A stretch of 64,000 bases of DNA, taken from NCBI RefSeq assembly GCF_029852145.1, contig NC_079978.1, forward strand, positions 16,619,653-16,683,652, given 5' to 3'. Under the pieces are notes generated by a model. The model ran no database searches and was not told where the DNA came from. It saw only the letters and a program-made list of their open reading frames with translations. Source of the DNA: Microplitis mediator. Lineage: Eukaryota > Arthropoda > Insecta > Hymenoptera > Braconidae. Within the stretch, counting starts at the first letter, position 1, and each line of letters begins with the position of its first letter. Below, one piece after another: positions 45,074 through 56,900 of this stretch. The translations under genes were made by a program, and so were the position numbers.

Positions 45074-47390
45074 TGGTTGACAATTCGTACAACAAGTAAC
45101 TTAAAAACAATAAATTAAAACAGTATGCCTGTATATATGTGTATGCGTATTAAGGCTTATCATGTTATGACCAGAGATGGAGAACACAGAAGTCTTAATA
45201 TCAAATTTCATCGTACTCCGATATAAGAAACAATCGCGGCACATAAGCAGTGGTATTGTCACCACAGTAGCCCACTCCTGGAAGGAGGACAATACGCGAA
45301 ACGATGAGATCTAGAGCGGTGAGAGCTGTGTGTGTTCTTCTATATTCAAATGTAATTTGTTTATTGAGAGTAACGATACGGTATTATTATTACAGTAACA
45401 AACACAGCGAACACATCAAAATTACAATTATAACTTGTATCACGTAACGAGGTAAACTCTGAAAACACTTCACACAAAAACCGATTCCCCATAAATACAT
45501 TCATCACGTTTAATAAAACACTAAACCGTAGTCGCAACTGAGCTAAGGTTCTGATAATTAAATACTACTAATATACTAAATCTATCGGTAGGAAACTATA
45601 TATATCAATAAGAACCAGTGCCCGAGTGCCTGCATATACACATAAAAGAAACACATACACATGTTCTCTTGACTATCTGAAAAACAATTTCATAAAGATA
45701 TAATATAATAGTTAACTCAACATGCACATGTATATTCATATATATGCATGCTTAATTGAGATTATCAAAAACCCTAGAGAAAAGGACCTTTAAACGGTTA
45801 TTATACTACAAATTGCATTTATCATTAGAGGATCATTATTATTAATAATATAATAGTAAGAATAACTTAACAAGTAAATTCTTTTAAAAAAATATATAAT
45901 AAATTAAATAAGGATAGTTTGAATAATAACTCGATAAGAGAAAAATAAATTCATATACATCTATTGATATGTGCAAGTGTGCTCCATGTCGGCACTTCCG
46001 TTTGCAGAAGGGGAAAGGGGGCAAGAGTCCCAAGTCAACGAGTAAGATTAATAAACATCAGTATTAGTTCTTGATTTCTTATTTCTTTATTACCGCAGCC
46101 GAGTGATTCATAAGCTTAAACCTTCGGTTCTGACATCGCGCTTGTTTATTTTACCAAGCGACTCCCCTACCACCTCTGGTGATAAGTAGTACTCCTCAAG
46201 GTGTCACCCTTCCATCCGTGACCCAAGGGTCAAGCTTCAATGACGCGTGCCGTGGTACCAGTACGGATGAGGCTATTACTTGACCAATCAAGTGCCCTCA
46301 TTTTAATCACCAACGACTCTTTTTCTTTTTCTGCTCCCGACCACGATCGGTGGTCGCCCTACCACCTAGAACTCTTTTCCTTCTTTTCTTTTTCACGATA
46401 TTACTCCTCGGACCCACTATTTTGGGTACTCTCGTAGGGGTCTAATAATTCTTTTACCACCTTTGGTACCAAGCGGTGTCTCCTAGATGACACCCTTTCA
46501 TCTATCAATTTGGAAGTTAAACCAAGATAACTTATGTCATCAAGGACAAATCTATATTTAATTGACCAAGGTGATCGTTTCCAGAACCTTCTTACGCCAA
46601 ATTATACAATTTCTCACTTCTCAGAGGGATGTCAATTCCTTCAAGTAACTGTTATTCAAATTAGAGATATGAAAAGGACAACTCGAATTTAAATAATTAA
46701 AAGGATAAATTAAATATCAATTATACTTCTTTTTCTGTTTTTTTTTCTCCTTGAGTTAATCTCTATTTATCCTTGGCTACTGTACGTACAGGAAATGAAT
46801 CACTAGCGGAGAAGTGCTCAGAAGTCACCAGAGACCCAAAAAGAAAACTAAATGCTGATAAGACTTGCAGTTTCTTTTATTACAAGAGCAGAGGGGGCAG
46901 TCACAGCGTATGACATTTCCCCTCGATTTTAGTCTATATAAACTCGCGGTTTTTCAGTCCAGCGGGTGTTGTTCTCGGTTCGGTCCAGTCGAGTCTAAGC
47001 TTCTGTCGCGATTTAATATCTTCGCTCGCCTCTTTTAAAATGTTATTCTGTAAACCCCTCAACGATTTAAATATTATTAATCCACGCAATCAACCAAGAG
47101 GTACTAATCAAACAGAATTTAAACGTGGAATCTCTATCTCGGTTTTCATACGGTCGGCAATAACTGAACGCTCTTCCAACCAACAACAACTTAATTGTAC
47201 AACAGAATCTGAATAAACTTCATATAATCAACTGTAAGTTCTCAAGCTTGTTTATTATTTTTAAAACAATTCTTCATACTGATTACTATTTCATACTCAT
47301 TACCGTAACGACGAGGTCTCCGTCGCCCGAGTAAAGGACTTAAGTGTCTTGACTCAAAATAAGAGACTGTGTTGTATGTTAGACGTAACA
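44890..47390 (+). repeat. 3' LTR, 2501 bp
   Basis: Same sequence as the 5' LTR. The only difference I found is one fewer TA unit in the microsatellite; internal offsets are constant elsewhere. Followed by GAATG (47391-47395). Confidence 0.92.
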
Positions 47391-47445
47391 GAATGACTAT
47401 CGTGCTCGAAGCAAAGGCGAATAAGTTCAAACTAAGATCAAAAAA

Positions 47446-48408
<963 letters not shown>

Positions 48409-48691
48409 ATGAATAAGTTGCAATAAGTTGAAACTAAGATGAAAAAAGTTCAAAAAGTTGAAAAAAATTAAATTTAAGTCGAAAAAGTCGAGATCTTATC
48501 GAAAAATTGTCAGCAAATCGATAACTTCAAAAGAAAATAAGGTGAAGCGAGCCTGAATCAAGTTTTAGTTTTGACCCGGGTATTCTTCTCCTTTATGGAG
48601 TAACAGATAATAAATGTGCGCATACGTATATTTTCCCTCGGAAAATCACAGAAATTTGTACTTTCCGTTGCAGGATATTATAAAACTTTAC

Positions 48692-49319
48692 TGTAGCTAT
48701 GACTATTCCTGCTAGAACTATTTTAACTGACGGATAATCAAATGGCAAGAAATACTCGTCGACTCCACTCATGTACTTTACTACGTAATCAATTATTCCT
48801 TGCTCTTCATTTTTACGGTATAATTCATAATCGACAATAACTAGAATCCTTAAAAACATTGTATCTGAAACGATAATTAAGTTTTGGTTTATACCATATT
48901 TATTTCTTCTTTAGAATTAAATTCAAATTCACAAAAACTTACTATTATTAAAATTGTAAGGACTTTTGTAATAACTGACGGAACGTGAAACTTTCAATAC
49001 CTAAGCAGTAACATCATGTATATAAGATTAAGATAAAAATAGTTGAGATTGGAAACTATGCAAAAGTTTTTTACTTACATCTGTTTTCTTCTCAATTGTC
49101 AAATTTTCGTGTCCATTTCTAAGATAGTAAACAGGAGTATTTGGGCCTACTAGTACACCTTTTCTGGCTGCATCAATAGGCATTTTTCCTGAACTCTATT
49201 ATAAAATTATAAATAATTACCATAGGGAACCGTTTATTTTTATTTTTTCTTTCACTTACCGAACAAGAAGTTCCCAGAGAAACGGCGTTAAAAATTACAA
49301 AAATTAATATCAACTTCAT
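48692..49319 (-). CDS. Metalloproteinase M12B (reprolysin type), exons 1-4: signal peptide to catalytic N-terminus
   Basis: Exon 1 (49260-49319) codes a 20-residue signal peptide. Exons 2 (49079-49195), 3 (48943-49000) and 4 (48692-48864) follow in phase with GT-AG borders. Exon 4 starts the catalytic domain: the ILVIVDYELY strand, an IIDYVVKYMSGVD helix and the IVLAGIVIAT strand typical of M12B enzymes. Only about 60 residues separate the signal peptide from the catalytic domain, far shorter than the usual ADAM-type prodomain. With the exons at 31206-33655 the model gives about 309 codons without a stop. The enzyme is secreted; in parasitoid wasps such single-domain reprolysins are known venom proteins, but tissue cannot be read from sequence. 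The intron after exon 4 is 15 kb, filled by nested mobile elements. Confidence 0.82.
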
Positions 49320-50172
49320 GGTAAAGTTCTTTGAGAACAAGTAAAGAAATAAAAGACTATTTGAACTCTTTGACGAACAAATTATTATTTGATTACATTT
49401 AATGTGGTCGACGTGTCAAATCACCAGTATATAATTAGCTTTAAATTCAATTATCTTATCATCAAAAAATCTCACTAAAAGTCTATTTAAAAGCTAATTA
49501 AATTTATCTAATGTCTTCGACGATTTATTTTATTTTTAGAAGACAATGAACGTCAGTAGCCAAATTTTTTACGTAATATTTCAATTAAAACCCAAAGAAA
49601 GTTTGGTAAATCCAAAAGTGCACGGCTCTTAATGTTCATTTGCAATAAAAAAAAAAATGGACGATAAAAGTTTCAAGGACAATTTTTTTTTTCCTTTCGA
49701 TTATACTAGAAATTTAAAATTCGCTCTCCAAGATACTCAGATGTCTTTTTTCGCGTAGACGCGACTGGGTGGTCGAAAGTATATGTAAAAAATCCTTATT
49801 ATAAATTCTTTATCCGATAATGTATAACTTAGTTAAGCTCCGTGGACTAACAAGAGTAAAACAATAAAAACAGTAGCGAAAAAGAGGCGAACTGAATTTT
49901 TCGATCGTACAGTTTACTAATGCTTCGCATTAAGAGTCGTGCAATAATTATCGCGAAAAAAAACTGAGTCATTAAAATTATCAGACAATAGATATTTTTA
50001 CATACAAATTTTACAGAAATGATTTTTTAAAAGTTATTTTATGTTTTTGGTTGATCTAAAAAAAATTAATGACACCGATAATTTTTATCTTTGGAGAAAA
50101 ATAGAAGAAAATGAATCACAGAAAATTTTAAAAAATTGTGCACGGAGAAAAATGTTGGCTCAAAACCTAGCA
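49320..50172. other. Upstream region of the metalloproteinase gene
   Basis: AT-rich, no gene. The promoter should lie at its left edge; I see no convincing core elements. Bases 49896-49945 share the ATGCTTCGCATTAAGAGTCGT motif with 15869-15920. Confidence 0.4.
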
Positions 50173-52533
50173 ATTTTTAACTTCCTGCTAAGAAAATTGT
50201 AAATTTTCAAAAATTTGGGAAGTTATTAGTTTCGGTCCGATTTACGAAAATCGAATTTTCATCAGATGTCGACGTTTTGAGGTCCTAGGAAGCTATTCTG
50301 ACTAATTTCAAGATAATGTCCGAGTGTATGTATGTATGTATGTATGTACGTACGTACGTACGTATGTAAATACCTTTATCTTTTGAACGGATGAACCGAT
50401 TTTGAACTTTAAGGTGTCATTCGACGCGGCTTGTCAATATCTTGAAGCTGTAAGAAAATTGAGCTTGATGGGTAGGGCTCGTTCAGAGATATTCCAAAAT
50501 TAAAATTTTTTCAAAAATGTTTTTTTTGGATAACTTTTAATGTGCTCGATGGATTGATTCCAAAATGGACTGGGCTCTAGAGTTTTATAAGCCGCGTCGA
50601 ATGCCACCTCAACCATCAAAATCGGTTCACTCGTTCAAGAGAAACCGTTGTCGAAAGAATTAAAAAAAAAAATTTTTTTTATTTTTTCCGAAATATCTCA
50701 AAAACGACTCGATAAATCGAATTCGAAATTTGATCAGCTTTAGAACTTAATGAATCGCGTCAATTGCCACCTCAACCGTCTCAATCGGTTTATTCGTTTC
50801 AGAGATATCGTTGGAGAAAAAATGGTAAAGAACTATATTTTTCGAAAAGAACGGTGTTATGTCCGCCGCTTGGATTTAAATTAATTATCCGGGATTTCTC
50901 CCTCTGGTAGCGATAGAAAAATTTAACGAGCAATTTGGAGGATGCGGAAAACAGTAAAGAATACGAGGAAGGTTTTCACTTCCTATATTTATTATTTAAT
51001 GTGGGTTTTTCGAAGAGTACGAACCCAAACGCCTTCGAGCTTGGTCACGTTGCATTTATATATCGATCAATAGAGAGAAAATATTTTAAATGTCTCTCAC
51101 TTACCTTTAGATGAGTCTTTCTTCTAGTACGGCAGGTTGTATCCCTCCAGAACTTTGCAGCTCACTCGGCCTCTTCCTGAAGGAGTTGGTTGAATGGGCG
51201 CGGCTGGGGTAGTAGGATAGAATCTTATGTGCTATTCTCGAATGAACTCACTAAGTTAAAATTATGATCTTTTGTCTTTTTATTTAATTTTTCAATTACA
51301 GCACTTATACACTATAACTGTTACAATGGTTTGCACTTATAAAAGATATAAAACCATTTAATTTGATTATTATTAATTTTAGTTATTTTTAAATTGCGTC
51401 CTTATGTAGCCTTATGGCTTTTTATGCAAAGATTTTCTCGACCCGAGATCGGACTGCAATTACACTTGATTTTTGTGTCACTATTCGATCGAGTCGGAGT
51501 GATTTTTATAATAATTGTAAATAACAAAAGAATACCGCTACACGATATGAAAATATCGGCCAAGTACCTTAATCAATTTACAATTTAACTGAATCTAAAT
51601 ATAAGATAAACCGCTGTTAATAAAATAATACCGCTACACGATAGGAACTATCGGCCTAGTACCTTTTATTAAGGACGGTTACTTATTGCCTCGTCTAGGA
51701 CAGATTTTTGCAATCCCGGGTCAAAAATAAAACTTGATTTAGACTTGGTTTACCAAGTCGAAATTGGGAGCCGTTTTTCACAAGACAAACTCGACTTTTT
51801 TTTACGAAGATATGAAATACATTGAGTTTTTGCCTTGGTTTAGACTTAACTGGCTTACTTAGTCACGATTTAAGACGAAAAAGTTGAAATCAAGTCGAAA
51901 TTGACTTGGTTTAGACTTATTCGACTTAAATCTTAAGGGGTTAGGGGTACTCAGGGGTATGAAAAAATGATGATTTTCAATAATTTTTTTTTTGTAGTTA
52001 ATTACTTTATTTGACAAAAATAAAAACATAGCTTTATTAGAACACGTTTCGATTTGACTTCACGAAAATTTCAAAAAAAAAAATTAATAATTCAAAAAGT
52101 TATCGCTGTTTTTGTAGAGCCCGTTCCTCCCGAAGTCCTTTGCGGTGATCATCATAAGTCCTTGGAGATTCATCTAAAATCAATCGGACAAGAAAAATTA
52201 GTTTTATTAATAGATAATCTTGTGCCTGATCGAAGCTTTTTTTTTTTTTTTCGAAATTAACAAAATGGCGGCCTCAGGAAATTTTTTTCAAATTTTCGAG
52301 AAAAAAACCGACAGTTTATTGTTAAAAAAAAATCGAAATTTTGAAAAAAAAAAAAAATCCTTCGATCAGGCACGAGTTTTTAATGTATTTCAAAAGTACA
52401 ATAAATTTTATTGAAATCTACCGAGCAGTTTTTAAGTTACAGTGATCACCAGTTCAGAAAACATAGTTTTGAGAAAAACGCATTTAAAGTTTTGCTATGG
52501 ATTTATGTCGAATTATAAGAATTATTTAATAAC

Positions 52534-54287
52534 TTACACTGAGTCATCTATTCCTGGACCATATAATAGCTCTTCAGCCGACATAGCAGCTTCCAAAATA
52601 TCGATTTGCTGGTGCCTACGTTGCAATCGACCTTCTCGGGTGTTATCATTAGCGCGCTTATCTGCTACTTTGATACGTGCAGCATCCATTCTTTCTGCAT
52701 ACCGATGAGAATTAGGCCCACAATTAAGTCCTAGTGTATTCATCAAGACTAATAATGAATTTATACCCTCATTAAATATACATAAGCAACGTATGCAGCT
52801 ATTTGTACGATGGTAAAACTAGTATTTACCGTTTTTGGGCATATTTTCCATACTAGTTGGTTAAAGCTTTCATTATTATTCTGATTGAATCCACCTACAC
52901 ATCTTGAAAGTAAATTTTCATTACTAAGATCTTCGTATATAGGCTTGATAGCTTTTAAAACATCAGAAGGTAAAGGAGAATAATCGTGAGAAAAGGTATC
53001 AAGCTCTCCTCTTGCTTCAGCGCGCTGGTAAGAGCACCAAGATTCTTCGCCTTTTGGACACATATCATGATTCGGTTTTTCATCACTCGAGCCGTAGTGA
53101 TAAAAGGTTGCCATTATAGCAGATTTCATATTTTCAATAGAATCACAATGCCGGCGTATTGCTAAACCATAGTACACAGTTAGTTTGTCTATTAATTTTC
53201 CTGTGAGCTTACCTCGACCACCAAGACCTTTTTGTTTACTCTTCAGCGTACGTAATCGACTCCCCATCCGCTTTTGGACATGCCCTATACATTCCTTTTT
53301 ATTTACAGTTGTATTTTCGTAAGGATCTGATTTTATAATTCCTGAATAGGTCTTGGAGTCACCATCACCAATATAGTTGGCATACTTAACTCCATATTTA
53401 GTTTCAGAATACGAAAACATTTCGACCATCGCATCCACCTCCATTTTCCCAGAAGACCCTTGATGATTAGCAGAACACACATCTTCATGCGATTGATACC
53501 ATTCCTCGAACTCAACAGTATTTGTTTTTTTTTTCCAATACTCACATAGCTTACAATATGCACTTTTAATGTTTATGTCAAGAATCTTTCCAGTAAAATA
53601 GCCAATTATAGAAGAAACTCCAAATGACGATGTATATCCCCGTTTTTGCCAGGTTCCATCTCCCGATACAGTTAGATGATTTATATCTTCATTTTCAGTT
53701 GTTGGCATTGCTTGCTTTTCTTCATTCACAGCTTTCGTCATGAAGGTTTCTGCGACGGCTTTACTACAATTCAAAATCTGTTTCAGTAAAATTGTATGCG
53801 TAGATTTATCTAAAAAAGACGGCATGTCCATCAGGCCGCAAAACTTGCACAATCCTTCGTATCCTATTCCTAGTATTCTCATTACAAAAATGAAACGTCT
53901 GTTTATTTCATAAGAATGCCCAACGAAAGAACAGGAAGGAATATATTCATTTCCACAGTTATTACATGCAACTACAATTTTGAATCCCAGCCCACGTGTA
54001 CTTGCTGTTTGAAACACTACATTTCCATCACATTTTTTACATTTTATAAGAGCAGAAATTGCAGTGAATACCTGAATAAAATTTATTATTCGAAATTCAG
54101 TACTGCTGTCTTCAGGTACATCATCTTCAGTGTTTTGTTTTAATTTTTTAGAAGATGTACTCTGAATACTTTCATCACGTTCGGCTGTTTTCGGATTAAA
54201 AACATTCTTTCTTTTGACTGAACGCGACTTATTAATTTTTTCAGAACTCCGAAGTTCTCTTGAAACCTTTCTAGAATCACGTCCCAT
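52534..54287 (-). pseudogene. Kolobok/Mutator-like transposase, frameshifted near the C-terminus
   Basis: The first 508 codons run from ATG at 54285-54287 to a stop at 52761. A basic N-terminus is followed by a cysteine cluster (CKKC at about 83-86, CNNCG at 108-112, CKFC at 147-150) and a DDE-type core: SGDGTWQKRG (Asp210), YIGDGDSKTY (Asp308 or 310), a CxxH pair (Cys333, His336) and NNNESFN (Glu473). About 80 further codons that read as the natural continuation lie one frame over (to 52534), so a single T appears lost in a short T run near 52770. The break may be real or a sequencing error. The catalytic residues all precede it. This domain type is listed in protein databases as a Mutator-like transposase. 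Confidence 0.78.
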
Positions 54288-54425
54288 GGTTAATAATTTA
54301 ATTCACTTGAGAAATAATTTATCACAAAACTATCGACTGATCAGTGCAACGACTACAGGTATACTGGCAACCAAAAATTATTTTTCAGTTCTTGTACTAC
54401 CTACAAATTGTGAATATATGTAGAA

Positions 54426-54429
<4 letters not shown>

Positions 54430-54491
<62 letters not shown>
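54430..54491. repeat. (TA)n microsatellite
   Basis: About 60 bases of TA repeat inside the Kolobok-like element. Confidence 0.95.
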
Positions 54492-54496
<5 letters not shown>

Positions 54497-55809
54497 TAAA
54501 TACATTAAAATGGGGAGATATTCATGACAATGAAACCCGAAAGGTCGGTTGCTTGCAGCTGTTTCTAGCTACCTGCTCTCGAATGCCACGTAGCACCCGA
54601 GCGTCCTTTGGTCATTGTTAAATAACTCGAAAAGAATTTGTCGGATTCACTTCAAATTTTCACACAATATTTTTAAAATATTATACTTTAAGAAAATGCA
54701 AAAAAAAAAAAATCGATTTTTTGAAAATTCTGACTACCCCTAACCCCTTAAGACGAAAAAGTCAAGATCAAGTCGAAATTGACTTGATTTAGACTTATTC
54801 GACTTAAAATATAAGGCGATAAAGTCTAAATCAAGTCGAAAATGACTTGATTTAGACTTATTCGACTTAAATTATAAGACGAAAAAGTCAAAACTAAGGT
54901 GAAATAATTTTTGTATATAAAGGCGGAAGTAAGGCGAATAAATGACTTTTTTTCGACTTGGTTCAGCAAGTCGAAAGTAAGGTGAATGACTATCGTGCTC
55001 GAAGTAAAGACGAATAAGTTCAAACTAAGATCAAAAAACACGAATAAGTTGAAATAAGTTGAAACTAAGATGAAAAAAGTTCAAAAAGTTGAAATAAATT
55101 AAATTTAAGTCGAAAAAGTCGAGATCTTATCGAAAAATTGTCGGCAAATCGATCACTTCAAAAGAAAATAAGGCGAAACGAGCCTGAATCAAGTTTTATT
55201 TTTGACCCGGGATAAGATTACGGGCTATCGACGCCGTTTACGTGGACCGTAGGACTCGAAATTTAAAGATCTGATCAACAACCACGACACCGTTTATACG
55301 ATACCGTAGGACTCAAGATCTGAAAATTTGATCAACAACTAAGGCCCTGAGCCATGGTGCTCAGGCTATTTAAAACTTTTTGATTGACGTTTGATGGGAG
55401 TAATTAAATTGTTGTCATTGGTGGAAAATGACCACAAGTTTTTATTTATTCGTCAATCATTATTGCAGAAATCGTCGCGCTATTTTTATACGCATAAGTG
55501 ATGGTAGAACTGACGCTGCGTTTTCGCGTGCTTTTGTAAAGAGGAGTTTCGTAAATTTATTTATAAAATAAAATAAATTGAATAAAAAAATTTATTGGAC
55601 ATAACAACGGCATACAAAAGTATTTTCGAGCTCGAAGAGCTCGAAAATGTATTCACAATAATGTTTTCGAGCTCAAGGAGCTCGAAAACAGCGGGAAGTT
55701 TTGGGGCTGGCCCGCAGGGTTAACCGATAGACCGATTTTTTTAAATGGCAGTGAAAATAATTCCGAATTTTTCAAAATTTTTTAATTTTCATAGCGAGAA
55801 GTCAAAAAT

Positions 55810-56900
55810 TCTTGAAAAGAACTGTATAAAAATCTGTGTGACACACGGTAAGAAAAGAATGGTAATAATTACCATTCTATATGGTAACCATGCTGCGCAG
55901 AAATAATGGTACAGGAATTCTTAGAATTATATTTCTCTACAACCCTGTAGGCGGACTCATAACGCGATTCGACTGGACTTTAAGGTTCTGCCGAGCTCAA
56001 AGAGCTCGATCATGTATTGACAATAACGTTTTAGAGCTTCTTGATCTCAAAACGTCGACATCTGATGAAAACTCGATTTTTTTACATTGCAGTAAAAACA
56101 ATTTCGAATTATTAAAAATTTTTTGATTTTTTTGGCGGAAAGTCAAAAATCCATATAAGGAACAGTACGTAAATTTATAAGAATCCGTGTGACACGTAAA
56201 ATATATCAAAAACTTACAAATACCAAATTGTTTAATAAAAAAATTTTATTATTGGACGGCATTTATGAGTACATTTGTTCATTATTTATAAATACTGTTA
56301 TATATTTCATCTTAAATTAATGATAATTAATTGTACGGTTTTATAAACAATACTATAAAAAGTAATAATTATAAAAATTTATATTTAAATTAGTAAAAAA
56401 TTTTCTCAATGGACGGATTGAAATTTTTGGCTTTTGTTTTAAAGAGTGTAAAATTAATATAAAATCATTATAATATTAATTAAAGTGAGGTAAAATGAAC
56501 ACTATAAATATTCAAAAATTAATAAAATATCATCTCATTATTTTAAAAACAATATATCATAACATCAATAAAACTTATAAAAAATTTCTATGGCTCATTT
56601 TACCCCACTTACGTTGTACGTTTTCTATACTACTTGTACTTTTATTATTTACATGGACGAGTCTTAGAATTTAAAGAAGGCTACAAAAAAATCTTATAAT
56701 ATTTCTATAAAAAACATTGCGGGGACGGATTGTTTTTCTAATTTCCGGCAGTTTTCTAACGAATAAGAGTAAAGTAATTTCGTTTTTTCGGTCCTTTTTA
56801 TAAAGAAATATTCATAGAAATTTTTCAGTCCTGGTCATAATCTCTAGCCGAAACAGTTCCCAAGAAAACTTAACTAGAATTCAATTTCAGCATCTAGGCA
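55810..56900. other. Spacer with repeat fragments
   Basis: 55849-55905 (CACACGGTAAGAAAAGAATGG and GGTAAT/ATTACC phrases) is an end of the minisatellite family at 57 kb. 55975-56155 is a diverged piece of the AACTTCCCGCTAA family. The rest is AT-rich with nothing recognised. Confidence 0.45.

Larger units (their letters stand above)
34099..47390 (+). mobile_element. Pol-less LTR retroelement (errantivirus-like), 13.3 kb
   Basis: Two direct LTRs begin TGTTATGACC and end GACGTAACA, with a 5 bp duplication GAATG. Between them are a primer site, gag, an aspartic protease entered by a -1 frameshift signal, tandem repeats, an unknown acidic ORF and a split env-like region. I see no reverse transcriptase (no YxDD-type motif), RNase H or integrase in any frame, and the gaps are too small for them. 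The LTRs agree in every indel position I checked except the TA run, so the insertion is young. It must have moved with proteins supplied by a complete relative. It lies antisense in an intron of the metalloproteinase gene. Confidence 0.88.
51937..54747 (-). mobile_element. Kolobok-like DNA transposon, 2.8 kb, TSD TTAA
   Basis: Ends are GGGGTTAGGGGTA-CTCAG on the left and the inverted form with one mismatch on the right (18 bp), flanked by TTAA (51933-51936, 54748-54751). It holds one transposase gene on the minus strand. The combination of TTAA and this transposase type fits the Kolobok superfamily. A TA microsatellite (54430-54491) lies in its 5' part. Confidence 0.75.
51715..55211. mobile_element. 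CCCGGG-ended MITE, copy 2, split by a Kolobok-like element
   Basis: Starts CCCGGGTCAAAAATAAAACT and ends in the inverted form, with AT on both sides (51713-51714, 55212-55213). Its own length is about 680 bp. It is closely similar to the copy at 33767. Confidence 0.85.
50855..55606. mobile_element. Solo LTR with nested insertion, TSD ACGG
   Basis: Starts TGTTATGTCC and ends GGACATAACA, with ACGG on both sides (50851-50854, 55607-55610). The sequence is about 1253 bp once the nested CCCGGG element is removed. Unrelated to the 34 kb LTR apart from TGTTA/TAACA ends. No internal region is left, so it is a product of LTR-LTR recombination. Confidence 0.8.
50173..55809. mobile_element. AACTTCCCGCTAA-family element, full length, split by a solo LTR
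   Basis: Left end ATTTTTAACTTCCTGCTAAG and right end TAGCGAGAAGTCAAAAAT are imperfect inverted repeats of about 60 bp. Without the nested insertion (50855-55606 plus duplication) it is about 880 bp. The interior shares the GATATCTC blocks and GAGCTC hairpin with the copy at 47446, and a (TGTA)n/(CGTA)n tract at 50328-50366 where that copy has its CA tract. Confidence 0.75.

Noticed and set aside
48593..48691. Extension of metalloproteinase exon 4 to a stop at 48593
   Set aside because: A GTAAAG donor after the GIVIAT strand joins in phase to exon 5, so the rest is intron read-through.
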